Shown: piece by piece, positions 1 to 13,200 of the stretch
Layout: the number at the start of each line of letters is the position of its first letter
Position numbering within the stretch: position 1 is the first letter of the stretch
From: Phoronis australis
Lineage: Eukaryota > Phoronida > Phoronidae
Assembly (NCBI GenBank): GCA_002633005.1
Contig: NMRA01000067.1
Coordinates: 1,080,980-1,144,979, forward strand
Direction of reading: 5' to 3'
Length of the DNA: 64,000 bases
Notes under the pieces: model-generated
The model's input: only the letters and a program-made list of their open reading frames with translations
What the model was told of the DNA's origin: nothing
The model's database searches: none
Program-made: the position numbers and the translations under genes

Positions 1-60
1 CTCTTCAAATTGACAGGTCTGATTGCCACAGGTAAATCAACTTGGAATCCAAAGTTTCAG

Positions 61-755
61 GTCATTTAGTGCAAACATGGGGTCATTAAGTGCATTTTTC
101 TTCTGAAAATTTGACCTTTTCAATCAGCAAGTATTCTGATTTGTCAACCGTTAGACAACTGTGATTCTCAGCGTTAAACACATTTTCCATGCGCTTTGCA
201 ATAATTCTCCTAAAGATGCTTAAAATGCACCGGATAAGGTCAATTAGTGCAAAGGTCGTGTAACGTTCAAAATGTTATATCTCTTACGTTTTTCAAGGAA
301 TTCTTTTCAATTTCAGCACACTAGTGTAAGTCAACATGCCAATTAAATACTCTACTTTACTTTGCAATAGGCCTAACCAATCAGAAAAAATAGGTCAAAG
401 GTCATTGAGTGCAAATTAAATTTTGAGCTAGAGACTTCAGAATTACGTATCTGTTTACTAAGTGCGATTGAGTTTTTATTTCTAAATTTTCAAGTCATTT
501 GGTGCACCCATGGGGTCATTAGGTGCACGTTTCTTCTGAAATTTGACCACTTCATTCATCTTGTATTCTGAAGTGCTTAAAGTACAAAATCTGTGATTAA
601 TAGCATTAACAACACTTTTAATCGAGTTAACAATTACTCCCTCATCGAGGCTCATAACGCACCGGAAGAGGTCAATTAGTGGAAAGGTCATCAAAAAAAT
701 AATATGTAATTTCTCCTACAATTTTAAAGAATTCCTTTTCATATTGGTAAACGGG
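61..755. repeat. Two-unit tandem repeat, offset about 433 bp
   Basis: Unit 1 (about 61-315) and unit 2 (about 494-755) share a diverged but collinear sequence. Both open with GTCATTTRGTGCA, then GGGGTCATTARGTGCA, then a TTCTTCTGAAA-TTTGACC block, and both end near CACCGGA-AGGTCAATTAGTG. The sequence between the units carries a third weaker echo (GGTCATTGAGTGCAAA near 400). No coding potential is apparent. The family is unknown to me. Confidence 0.7.
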
Positions 756-2240
756 TTGCTGTCAGTAACTTCCCGTAATAATTCCAGTAATACGCACGCG
801 CAGAGTCCGTTATTGTCACGCCGTGACAATAATCTTTCTAGTTACCACTATAGTTGTTTTGTCTTGAGCAAGTTCTTTTAAAGTTACAAAGTACAGAAGA
901 CTTCTCCAACGATTGAAGTTGTCAAATCCCATTCAAACGATTAGTTTATTACCTTAAAAAGGGGCTTTTTACTGCTATTCTGGGTTCGTTTTTGCTGTGT
1001 CGAAACACTCTTGGCTTTGATCTAGGCTTCTGTCAACCACCACACGTGAGGCTGTTGTAAATTAAATCCCCAACCAAGCTGACGTCACATGTGTTGGCCC
1101 GTTTCATTGCAAGCCGATTGCGATGGTTTGCCGTAGGGTGCCTGAATATGTTAAGTACAAAAACGCCACCTGACCAGGGGCAGATTGAAAATTGCACGCC
1201 AAATTTAATAAAATCAGACCCGGGTTTCTTGAAACATAGAGCGGACACCCAAATAGTGACAATACGCGACCATACACTCATGCACGCACGTGGGTGCGTA
1301 AAGAATGCTACAGAATGTCAAAAGCTTCCAATTTTGAGAAACTGGACCGCTAATTGGAGCAATCGTAGATAAAGGAATTTTTAGACAGTTCGGGCCATTT
1401 CATGCTTGCCCCCAAAGTTGGCCAATCAAATGTGCCATTTTAAAACAACGTGAGATCGCCAGTTCACAGTGACGAATTCAAGGTTCCAGCGACGTATAGC
1501 ACTTCCACTACGTGGACAAAGTAATAGGCGACTCTCTTTCGTGTATTCGTCTATTGTTCATATAAACAAAACTGCAGTCATCGTACATTCCAGCAACTTG
1601 CAAAGATAGCGAAAATACAAACTGTACATAATCGAACTTTTTTGAGAGCTTCCCAAACCGGGTCCAAAATGGAACCATTAGGACACGCTGTCCCACTGAA
1701 CAAGTATACAAAGACCATTAGAAATTTCAATATTCGATACACACGTCAGGAGTGACCAATGACTCTAAACAACTCAACCTTCACTCAACAATAAACCCTA
1801 AATTACAATATTCACAGGAGCCAACTTAATCTCTTAGACAATCACAATTAAACACTCGTGATTAATAACGTTTGATTATGTTTAACAATTAATATTGCTG
1901 TGAGCAGCAGAAAACGAACTTTGGCAACTGGAACAGTAAATTTCGTCCCACACATTCTCAACAAAGAGTCTCCAGCCTTCATATAACCCAAGCTATTAAG
2001 AACAATCATGGTTGTCATCTCCTAAAGCATTATTGGGCACACCACTTGAGTGATAAAAGCAGGATTCAACTAAAAAGTCATACTCTCTGTGTCACAGATT
2101 GGATCCTCTTGCTCTTGGTGGGTGGTCTTTCCCTTCAACTGTCCTGCAACTGCCTAAAGCCTAAGTCACGCTCACGTCGTTTAGCAGACTTCCAGATTTT
2201 GCTCCAAACGTTCGTGGGTTGCCGTGAACTACAGAGCATC
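756..2240. other. Intergenic stretch, no gene recognised
   Basis: I see no convincing exon here; the short open frames lack splice context and similarity to anything I know. A full palindromic CRE (TGACGTCA, 1080-1087), an E-box-like CACGTG (about 1043) and a CCAAT (about 1420) lie in the left half. They could belong to a promoter of a gene off the left edge, but this is speculation. The right part should contain sequence just downstream of the BRD10 gene. Confidence 0.4.
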
Positions 2241-2241
2241 A

Positions 2242-2247
2242 TTTATT
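2242..2247 (-). terminator. Candidate poly(A) signal of BRD10
   Basis: TTTATT on the plus strand reads AATAAA on the minus strand. It is the first canonical hexamer downstream of the BRD10 stop codon (2626-2628), giving a 3' UTR of roughly 0.4 kb. No transcript evidence is available. Confidence 0.4.
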
Positions 2248-2625
2248 TTCAGGAAACTGTATGCGAAAGTCGTTTTTAATATCTATTAATAAGTCAAAAT
2301 CAGGTTTGGTATCCTTTTAAGTTCCAAATCATCTAATGTCAAAATGGCTCCTCCCTCAGGGGAGTATTTGTGTTTTCAAAGCTATTAGATGTTGACTTTT
2401 CCTTTGTCAGAACAGAAATTATTGACAATAAAAGATAAAAATGCATTCTCCCTGTTGGTAACACCATGAACAACAACAGCACTTAAATTGACCGAGCATA
2501 TGAGCAATATTTCAAAATTAAGATTTCTTTTTCAATATCCTTAAGGTTGAGGGAGTGTGACTTTGCATCTTTGTTGTTCTTACCAATTTGTTCCCATACT
2601 GTGAACAGATTTAGTAAATGTGTGC

Positions 2626-5600
2626 TCAGTTTTGAAAACAATCTTTGTTCTCAACTTCAGAAGAGTTATCTTGCACTTTCTGACTCTGTTGCTGCACGGA
2701 TTGGCCTTGCTGCACTGAATGACCTTTCACAAAAGGCAACAACTGACTTGTCTGCACTAACTGAAGTGGCTGTACAACTTTCACCAAACCTTGTAATCTT
2801 GGCTCAGTCAATACCACCTGTCTAACATTTTGTGCAGGGACACCAGCAACTGTGTTCAAAGCATTCAACTGAATGGTTTGAGAAGGATTGATTGTCAGTT
2901 TTTGTGCCGCAGTAGAATTACTCTCAGCCTTTAATGTTATTCCCATGGTGGGAGCTGGAACAAATTGGAGAGGTCGAGAAGTTGTATGGTGCCCAGATTG
3001 ATCAACGGTAAGAGATGGCAGACTAGGATTTGTTTGCATTGAACTCGAGGTAAGCATAGGTTGAACAGACTGAGACAACACGTGCTCAGCACTCAGCTGC
3101 ACTGGTTTCCCTGGACTGTTGACTTGGCCCAATGGCATCTGAATACTAGGCGGTAAGGCCAGGTTTACTGCTGGCTTCTGACCAGTAACATTTTCCGTCA
3201 TTGAAACTTGCGCCTTGCTGTGTATAGAAGAGGCCTGCAATTGCAGCTTGGATGCAGATAGCTGGGTGGACATTTGGTGTTTCACTGAAGCTGCACTGGT
3301 GGAACTAACAACTCTTAGCTGACCTCCATTCAGTATTACTGGACTTCCATCAGCAGTGACAAGCTGTCCTCCAATCTTAAATAGCAATAGAGGTTGATGT
3401 CCAGTGGCTCCACCTTTTGGGTCCACACTGTCCTGACCAACAGGTGAGGCATGGCTGGTGGGAACACCTTGGAGATGTATGCCAGGGGTTGCAGGAATGA
3501 TGCTGGTCTGAGATGTGATGGCAGATGAAGATGTTGACACGAGGGTGGCAGAGGTGGAAAGGATGGATGGAAGGGTGCTGGTGAGAGGGGCTGAAAAATT
3601 ACTAGTTGTCACTGGTAATGAAGGTGCGATGCTGGTTGCAACTCTAGGTCTGGATGACACAAGGCCCTGGGTGGGGATGACACCAGCCTGTTTCTGATGA
3701 CGAATGCCAATAACAGGGGGCATACTCATACCCGTGATGCCAACCTGGGCCTGAAGCAAGGGATTGTTGCCAACTGGCTTGCTGTTTACTGCCAGATGGT
3801 TTTGCTGTTTTACCTTACTACCCAATGCTACTAAACTACCTTGTGCGTGACTCTGTTTGGTCAGATGAGAAACTTTGAACACCTTATCGGGAGTGGACTG
3901 CTGCAGACTGCTGTACTGCTCATGATTCAAAACAGCTCTCTGGACTGCAGATGCCGGTATTACATTCACAGGTGACACTGATGAAGGCCCTGTGACGGTA
4001 GGCCTAGCTTGCCCAGGCGACAATGTCCTGGGATGGGACGTGGCGACATCTGAGGAGAGTGGATTTGTTGGCTGGCTAATGAAGGCACTGATGGCTGCAG
4101 TGGAGGGTTGTGCAGGAACACTGAGGCTGGAGGTCACCACTACCTTCTGTTGCTGCTGAACCTGTAACACGAAGGAGAATACTGAAACTATTGTGAGGCA
4201 ACACACACTGCTTTAGGTTTTATATATATGTAAATCTTAAACCAGTGTGGAAATATAGATTACAAACATTTTAAAGTCTGATCTGCATGCCACCTATTGG
4301 CCATATCACGTGATCTAATGAGCATAAGTCTGAAAAGATTTCTGGCCCCGACCGAGACTCCAACCCAGGACCTTCTGCTATCTGTGCAGATGGAGTTCTG
4401 TTCATTAGGTCACGTGATGTGGCCAATAGGTGGTGTGAAAACCAGACGTAAAAATGTTTGTGAAGTGCTTCAGGCTCTTTTTAAAAATGCAAGATGCCCG
4501 TTTGATGATCATGTCAACTCAACAACCAAGAATACTGGTAACAGGTTTTAGTGAAGTACATCGAGGTCATGTGATTACATAGCTCACCGAAAAATTGATA
4601 CAAATTACTTGAACAATCAACTGATAACTAAACATCATTATAATTATATTTTAAACGAGATTCTATCACAAAAAGTAATGATAACCACACCAGATAAAAG
4701 ATTTTGAGAGAAAAATGTCCACCTTTCACAAAAAAGCACACAAAATGAGTCATAATTTTACTTTCTCAGACATACATACCTGACTCAAAAGTGCCTGTAT
4801 GGCTGGATTCTGTTGTAAGGCTCCAGGTGACACCACCAGGTTTCTCGGCAACATGAGCACCCCCTGTTGGCCAGCACCTGCTGGTGACACAAGACGAACA
4901 ATAACGTTCTTCTGTGGTGCCAGTGTCTTGTTGGTGTCTTTGGAAGGAGACGTCTTTGGTGGAATACCTACTGTAATTTTAACAAAATACTATTTAGTGG
5001 AGAGAACACACATTTTGTATTTATATCAGATAAACCAAAAAAGTAAAGTACTGTATACTAAGACACACTCTTTGGCTCATGTGAACTTCACACTTTGAGA
5101 ACAAAGTTTTGTCAATTCTTCAAACAATTAAAGCTAATTAAAATGAATAATGTAAAAACACAAATAAATATTAATCAATAAATTAATGAGCCATTTATAA
5201 TACAACATGACAGTAGAGGTTCATTAGATAGCATAAAGAAGTTGTATTTTGTTAAATAACATACTGTTATTAAGTTTCAACCAAATCTATCTCACACTCA
5301 AAACACCTAATTCAACCCATTTTGAGCATCAATGACTACAGGTCACCTGGGGTATGTTTCATCAAAGTGACTTACGACGTAAGACAGAAATTGGATTCTA
5401 CGCTCCCGTTTCACTATTGATGAAAAAGGTTTCACTGCATAATTATGAGTGCATCACCGCCTCGACATAATTTAAAAAAATCGTCTCAGTAACTGGCATT
5501 TATGTGCGTACTTTCAGCAACTTTGCACTTCTGCTCAAGCGAGATTTGATTATTTTCTAAAATAATTATGTGGAGCGCAAGAGCGACCTTCTGACTTTAA

Positions 5601-8600
5601 AAGTCTCTAATTACTTTTCAAGAGACAGACCCATGGCAGACGACATAAAGAGGTTGTACCTTATTATTAAACAACATATTTACAGACTTTCAAAAGTCAC
5701 ACTCTACAAGCAGAGACTTATTATAAATATGAGATTTGCAGATTTAAGAGGAATCAACAGTGTATGAAGTCTTTCTTGCCTTGCCTGTCTACACACTAGA
5801 TGTTTTTGCAGCCAAATTGATATTCGCAAGTGCTGACTAAGCTTTTCCAGATTATCTTGCGCACTCATGAGCAGGGGAACAACCAATCAAAATCCAGGAA
5901 ATGCCTCGAGTTCACACATGTATTTTTAGCCGACATTTTTGAAAACAAATGACAAGGGCATTAGTGATATCGAAATACAATCTTAGCTGGAACTGCGACA
6001 AGAAAATAAACAATTTGTTCTAATTTGTGTGCAAACTTTTTGAACCACCAAACATAAATAAAAACGGGATAACAGACACCACGTTCCAGAACTTCACTAT
6101 TTTCTGGAACAATATTTTTTTTAATAAAAACTCCATGTCTAAGACAAATCCAACGCTAGCAACGCTCACCAGTTGGACCACTCATAGGCTGGAAGGCTGT
6201 GTTGGTGATTGCCATAGAGTGTGAATGAGATGTAGCTAGAGTAGTTGTGATTGGCTGGCCAGAGTTGATTGAAGCTTGTAACTGGACGGCAGCAGGAATG
6301 GGTGACTTCATGGCAGATGTACAGTGGGTAACAGAACGCCGTGGCTGCACTGTTGGCAGAGTCAGTGGAGAGGGAACCTGAAGAATATGATGGGATATTG
6401 AGCTCCACACAATTGAGCTACAAGCCTGTAATGCAGTGTGAAAAGAGAATTCTTGAATATGCAACTCCAGAAGTTATTTGAAACAAAAACCTGTGGTTAT
6501 GCAATGTTAACTTTCAACAAGGCCCAAATTGAATACAGACTCGTAAGTCTCATAATTATGGTGAAATCTCACTGACTTTGGACACGCTCGTCGATTTGGA
6601 CAAGAAAAACTATTTCTAAAACTAATTAATTGTTGTTTGTAGCTATTACATACACACACACAAAAACAAACTTACACTGATGGATACTGTGGGAAGGCTA
6701 GTTTTGACAGTTTCTGTCACAACGGATTTCAAGGCCGAGTCGATGACTGTTGACTTCACAAATGAGGGTACATCACCAGAGGTCACTTGAATAGGGGTCA
6801 TTCCTGTAATGAGGCGCAGTTGCCATAGTTACGACCTCTCATCACAAGTATCCAACAAATATACGTTACATACTGCCACACGTCAACTGCAAGATTTGTA
6901 GACAGTCACAAAAATTCATTTAAAGGAATAGCAAAATTTTTTTGTGTGATTTTTTCATAGTCCCCACACCTTACTCAGTGAAAACATGCTGTATGGCACA
7001 AGACTACAAGCACAATTTTACCATTTATGGTATAATCTACATGCAAAACCCTTTTTATCAAGGCTCCGTGTTGCAAAGCAACTTTTGCAACACTTACTGC
7101 ATATGTTTCACGGCAGGCGACAGATTGTAAGATGCAGCTGGTGAAAGAGTCTAGTACAAAATACCTTAAGTTCATTAGGTCACGTTATGCTGGTCTAAGT
7201 GTGACCATGAACAGTGTTACACCGAAAACAACAAACCACATCAAAGGATTACTTCCTGAATTGCAAAATATGCTAAATATAATGGGACAAAAATGACCAG
7301 GAATACATCGTCATAATGACTAAGTGTAAGCCCCAAATTCCCTGTCATGTCAGCCGAGAGAACGCGAAATTTGCCATAACTAGAGTGCTGAGTTTGTCCA
7401 ATTGTTACTGGCAAGCACTACAACACTTGTACACAATGCAGACCATTCATTTACACTCCCACTGTTCACTGCAAATGACAAAGATACAGGGGGCGCACAC
7501 CTATTCATACACTTTCACACACTGGGGTGAACAAAACTACTGATAACATTGGGTGCAAAGCTAGTCGTCAGAAAACTGGCAACTACAATCCTGGTAGATA
7601 TTGAGATTGCGCCCAAAAAAATTAAAAAAAATAAACAAGAGCAACGCGGAGCGTTGAAATGCGCCCACAATTGCACCGCATACGGTATCCTTCTAGGGTT
7701 GTTTATTGGTACCATAAAGTGGCCAGTAGAGGGCATACTTTGCAAAATGGAAAGGCATGGTCATTGTCTCCTCAATANGGGGTGAACAAAACTACTGATA
7801 ACATTGGGTGCAAAGCTAGTCGTCAGAAAACTGGCAACTACAATCCTGGTAGATATTGAGATTGCGCCCAAAAAAATTAAAAAAATAAAAAATATGATCA
7901 CAGCCCCAGAAATCGCTTTCGAATTATATCCAGGTTCTTAATCACCCCCCTTGCATACATTCAATAGTAAGACCAAAAACCTGAAATGACAAAGGGCACT
8001 ATAGCCATTAGGTCCATTCAATCATCACTGCCAGCCATCATCACCTTTATAGAAGCTCAGTTGCCAGGAGAAATCTTTAAGGAGTTCGGCAGAAAGAAAG
8101 GCGGACAGAAACTGAATACTGAGCATGACAATCTTGTTTAGCAGATAGAAAGGCAAATGCCAAAAATGCACACCTAAATTATCACGGCAGAAAATACCGT
8201 AGCTGCAGTTAGTTCGGACAGAAAACTTATAGGTAGCACGGTCTCTTCGTTAGGTGTGCATTTGCCAATTGAAAGATATAGCGATGAATGCAAAAACTTG
8301 AAGTTGCCAATATAATAAATTCGTCCGAATGTTGTAGTCATCCGTCCTCAACTTCACAAGGCACACTCCTGCCAAATTTCATAATTTAATTCCTACACTG
8401 CAAAGTGCTACAGCGATACAGCAGTGGATGCAAGACACCAGGAAAGAGATGACAGTAATATGCACAAACATGTATAAGGAGACGCACAAAATTAGGCACT
8501 GTTGTATGAAAGCTAATTTGATACTTGAAATACAGGTATTGGGTGTAAACCAATCAGACCCATCACAGTTAAACATTGGGTACACTTGAGTGACTTCGCC

Positions 8601-10208
8601 AGTGCCACTGGGTTCATTGGCAAAAAAACGTGTGATTGGTTCTTGGTGAGAACATGCGACATACAGACCAATCCGATGTATTAGACGATTGACTTGGTTG
8701 AACCGGCGGAGTCAATCAAGTGCAGTTTAGGATGAAGACATTTTCCATGAGGAAATTCAATGTTTACACAAGAGTCTCAAGCACGGCACAAAACCGTTTC
8801 ATCCTGTGCTCAGATCAGTGGAGCCAATAAAAGAGTACTATGAAGGAAGGTTCAAAGACATTGATGATCTGGTTACACATCAAAATAGTGTGAACGGTGG
8901 ACAAAAACAAGTCTTACCTAGATTGGCAATGACTGCACCCTGTTGGAGGCTAGACGAGTTACAGGTCTTGGCAGGCAGCACCAGCGGCTGTGTGACTACA
9001 TCTGTCTTGACCTTATTTTCCTGAGATTTAGCAGCCTTCGTCTCTAGCAGACTCTTGACCGTCATGTTGTTTGCGTACTTAGACTTGACTGGTGTTTTCA
9101 GCAGTACCTGCTGAACAGTCCTGGGCTCGGTGGGGTGTGGACTGTTGAGGAGCAATGTACTGGGGTGCTGCGGGGAGATCTTGACCAAACCTGCGGCCAC
9201 AAGTTGCTGGAGAACGGCTGGGTTACTGAGCTGGTCAGGTGTCAGCTGCAACAGTCTTGGAGCAACAGTGGCTGCAGTGGAATTATTGGCGTACTGAGCA
9301 TTTACTGTGGTTGTCATTGTAGAGGTAGATAATGAGACCAGCTGAATGGCTGATGATGGCACACTTGTAGGAACAGAGGGATGTTGTGTAGGAACTGTGG
9401 TCAGATTGAATGCGGTGGCCGAAGACCGAGGTATTAAGCTTTGAACTTTAGATAAGGTCACCTGACTCGACGATGATGGTAGTGGAATGGAGGTAACAGG
9501 TCGCACCTGGCTAGACTGGTTCTTGATTAGTTGCTGGAGAATGGCAGGGGGCAGTGTGTTGAGATTTGCATAGTTCACGTATTGCACCCTCTGGCTCGTC
9601 GAACCGACTATAGAAGTTGCTGTGGCCGATCCTGATTTGCCCATAATGAGCTGTGTCAGGGCCTGGTTACACTGAGCTAAAGAACTGGACGGGTTTGGGG
9701 AGGGAGATGCCTGACTACTAGAGCCACCACTAGGGTATGGGGCAAACTTCTTCATAGGCCTTGCCAAGAGTGCTCTTATCACATTCTCGTGGTTTGTTCT
9801 CGACTTGTAAATGTTCTGGCTCATTAATAACCCTGGGATGTTCCCATGCGGCCCTGTGTTCAGGTGGGACAAAAGACCACAATTTTTGTCCGTAACAATG
9901 GCGGCTGAGGTGGCAGGAATATCCTCTGCTTTCTTTGGTTTCTTTTTTAAACCCTGGTCTTCGACGTTGTTTGGTATCACGCGCCGTTTTCGAATTCTTC
10001 CACGCATGGATATGTCTGTCAGTTCTTCTTCATCAAGATTCGCAGTAACACTCTCGTCTTCCCCTAGTTTCCGCTGCTTTGAAGTTTTCTTTTTCTCCAG
10101 ATTCTGAGCCAGTTCTACACCACTTTCATTAGGGCTCTCTTCCTCGGTCTCAGAAGATTCAGACTCTGTTGTGACTGGTTCATCCGAGTCCCAAACATTT
10201 TCAGTCTC
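2626..10208 (-). CDS. BRD10: BRD10 exons 14-18: Ser/Thr/Gln-rich C-terminal half
   Basis: Exon 14 (10208-8918, 430 codons) begins with an acidic segment, then a basic GRIRKRRV motif that could be a nuclear localisation signal, then Ser/Gln/Leu-rich sequence. Exons 15 (6803-6676), 16 (6377-6170) and 17 (4970-4780) are small; exon 17 contains KNVIVRLVSP and LMLPRNLVVSPGAL. Exon 18 (4161-2626, 511 codons) is almost entirely Ser, Thr, Gln, Pro and Val with hydrophobic patches such as LLLFKIGGQLVTADGSPVIL, then stops with TAA-side intergenic sequence below 2626. The composition resembles transactivation or condensate-prone regions; that is inference. Confidence 0.8.
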
Positions 10209-13200
10209 CTAAAATTCAAAGGTTTTTGTTAACTGGTCATCATATGATGAAAGGTCTGAATAACTCGTACAGTAAAAGCTGAAACGGCTGCAGATAAAAG
10301 AATGTTTTGTTTAATCCCCACATAGCCACCCTGCGTTACAAATGCGAGTGAGAATCAGGCAGAAGACGTTAACATACTCTAACTAAGAGTTATACAGTTA
10401 ATGTTTGCTAGTGGTTCCCATGGTTACCTTCTCCAGCTCCTCCTCTACCCAGTCATCCACTTCTTTACGAATTTTCTCCTTTGTCTTTTTGTTTGCCTGT
10501 ATCAGCTTGGACTCCCAGGGCTCTAGTTCCGACAGAAGGAAGGCCAGTCGTTTGTGTAAGTCCTGCACACACCTCTTACGGGCGGGGGGTGGAATGATCT
10601 GAGACAATGGAACAAGAACACAGGGTGAGGGGAAAGCCATTAACAACATCTCGTGTATGCCTTGGGCATAATGCTTATGGGAAGGGGTTGGACTGATCTG
10701 AGACAATAGGGCAAGATCACAGATAAAACAATAAATAGTACCATAAGTCATAAGTATGCCCTGGGCACGCTGCTTACGGGCAGGGAGGGGGGGAGGTCAA
10801 TGATATGAGACAATGTGACAAGCAGACATGGATTGTGAGATGTAACGCGACACCTCCTGAACACATCACTTCATGGGAGGGGGTTTAACAATATGATCTC
10901 AGATTATATAATAAAGGGTGAATGAACCATAATTGATTTGTAACAGCACAACAACAATACAACAGAATTAAAAGAGAATCGAATCACAAACTTACTTAAA
11001 ATTCGTTTTTGGAATAATGATTTATAAACAGAACAAAACAAACATACAGATTTTGGCTTCTTGCTTATGAATTTCTTTAACTACAAAATCCCGGTGAACA
11101 ACCGTGAATGGGTACAGTTACTTGGCTTCATCTGGAGCAACACACATCCACAGTAACAGGTGGCATAAAGAATAACCACCTACAGTACAATACAAAAGTG
11201 ATCAGACAAAATACCGTTTTCCTGTCATGACGGCTAATTCTGTAAATAGCAAAAACTACTGGTAATAACCATTAGAGCGGCAAAACTCTAATTAAACAAT
11301 AACTTGACCACCTTAATCTGATGATGAATTCGGTTTCTGCCCAGCTGCCATGACAGGGAATTTCGGGTCATTTTGTCTGAAAACTTTTGGCTTGTATTGT
11401 TAGCTGTTATGACAACCATTGATTGAAATAGAGTCAGGATACACCGAACACCATATCACAAATACTCACTTTTTGTTTCTTGCCCTTACCAACAATTGTT
11501 GGCTCTTGCTCAGCAAACTTTGCAGTCAGTGACCTTAAGTCTTCCACTGTGGTGACAACTAGCTCAAAAGGCCCAATCTCTGGAAACTGAAATTGCCCAA
11601 AAGATTGTGAAAATTCACAACTGAGACAGAGGGCAATACTAGAGTCAGTTAGTATTGACTAGGTGCTGTAGACAAGCTGATCACCTGCAGAGAGGGGATA
11701 CATAGGATAAGGAGCACATAAAACTATTCAAGTGTTGAAACTAAGATAAAGATAAGCAGGGATAATTGTAGGAGCATGCCCACATAATTGGCAAATAAAA
11801 GTTTTCAGTGATGCACTGTGATTGCTTAACTTGGGCCAATGAATGTATAAAAATTGTTACAATCTTTCCTTTTAAATGTTTCGTTCATTCAGATTCTGAT
11901 ACACTACGTAAAGCAGATGAACAAAACAACTAAAAAATCAGTGATCAAAAAAACAATGCTTGGGATGTGGGGTCGAGCATAGTGTGAACATATCGATCCC
12001 AACAGTGGATCAGTGTGTGTGGTTAAACTGTAAAGCAGCGAGCAATTTTGACCAATCACTACTTGAGTACCATACTGTAGTACCAGATGAAATCACACAC
12101 ATGAAAATGATGTCTCCTAACAATTGAATCAAAAGAAAACGCTTAAGCGATAAGTGTAGTGTATTACAGCGAATTAGGCTTACAATTTCTTCAATCTCCT
12201 CGTCCTCACTCTCCTCATCAGGAGGTACATTTCCACTTCCAACCATCTCATCTAGTTCCTGATAGTCTTGGTTACCATATTGTATGGTACTGGTCGACGA
12301 GTTTTCAATGTTGTCATGGCTACCTGGCCCATTCTCATGCTGAAACAGATGAGCTACAACTCATGCTCATGTTCAAAGGTCAGAAGCAGGATACACAATA
12401 AAATCAAAAAACCACCTTAACTCTGAACGCAAATCCTAAAAGACAAGTTGGGTCATTTTTTGTTGCCACAGACTTGCTTTATGCACTTTATATATTTTAA
12501 TGTTATAAAGCAATTATTACGAGACAATGGAGTTAACACATTAGTAACAACAGAGGCAGTGTGGCCTAGTGGGATAAGTGCTCGCTTCCTTTACTAATGA
12601 TAGTGGGTTCGAGTCCCACAGGGGCACACTGCTAGACCCTTGAGTCAGGTCTCTTGTTCCTCAGCTTGGTATTATCTGTGTATGATAGTTCCAGGTGATC
12701 AGTGCAATGGGCGCATGTCTGGTGCAACCTGTACCAGACAGGTGCAATTATCATTTTTCTACAATTAAACATTACCTTATGTATGGCTAAAGAATTTTGC
12801 CACCAAGAAATGCCCTTACCTGCTGGTCCAGATCTCCTCCATCTATCTGCCCAGCCAGGTCAAAAGCTGAAAGATCCATGACACCACCATCGCCCAGCAA
12901 AGACTCACTGGCATTTTCATTCGCAACACATCTGTGTAAGTTATTGGCACATAAGGTGTCTCTGGCGTCTTGTTGGTTTGACTCTTCCTCACCAGTGGCA
13001 ACATTCTCTCTAGCAGCCTTACCGTCCACAGAACCGCAGACTTCCGTGACGCCAGAGTCCAACACTTGACTCCCACCATCTTGTTCCATCATCCCATCCT
13101 CCTCTGATCCCTCACTCTCAACATTAAGTTTAACAACAGTACCATCACTCCTATGTTTAGACTGTTTGTCAGCGACTGGTGTCGTAGAGAGCACGTTAAT

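Noticed and set aside
1033-1372. Overlapping open frames on both strands near a CRE
   Set aside because: No similarity, no splice logic, and composition like surrounding intergenic DNA.
12556-12640. tRNA gene
   Set aside because: A and B boxes are good, but no clean acceptor stem or anticodon arm closes and a SINE-like tail follows.
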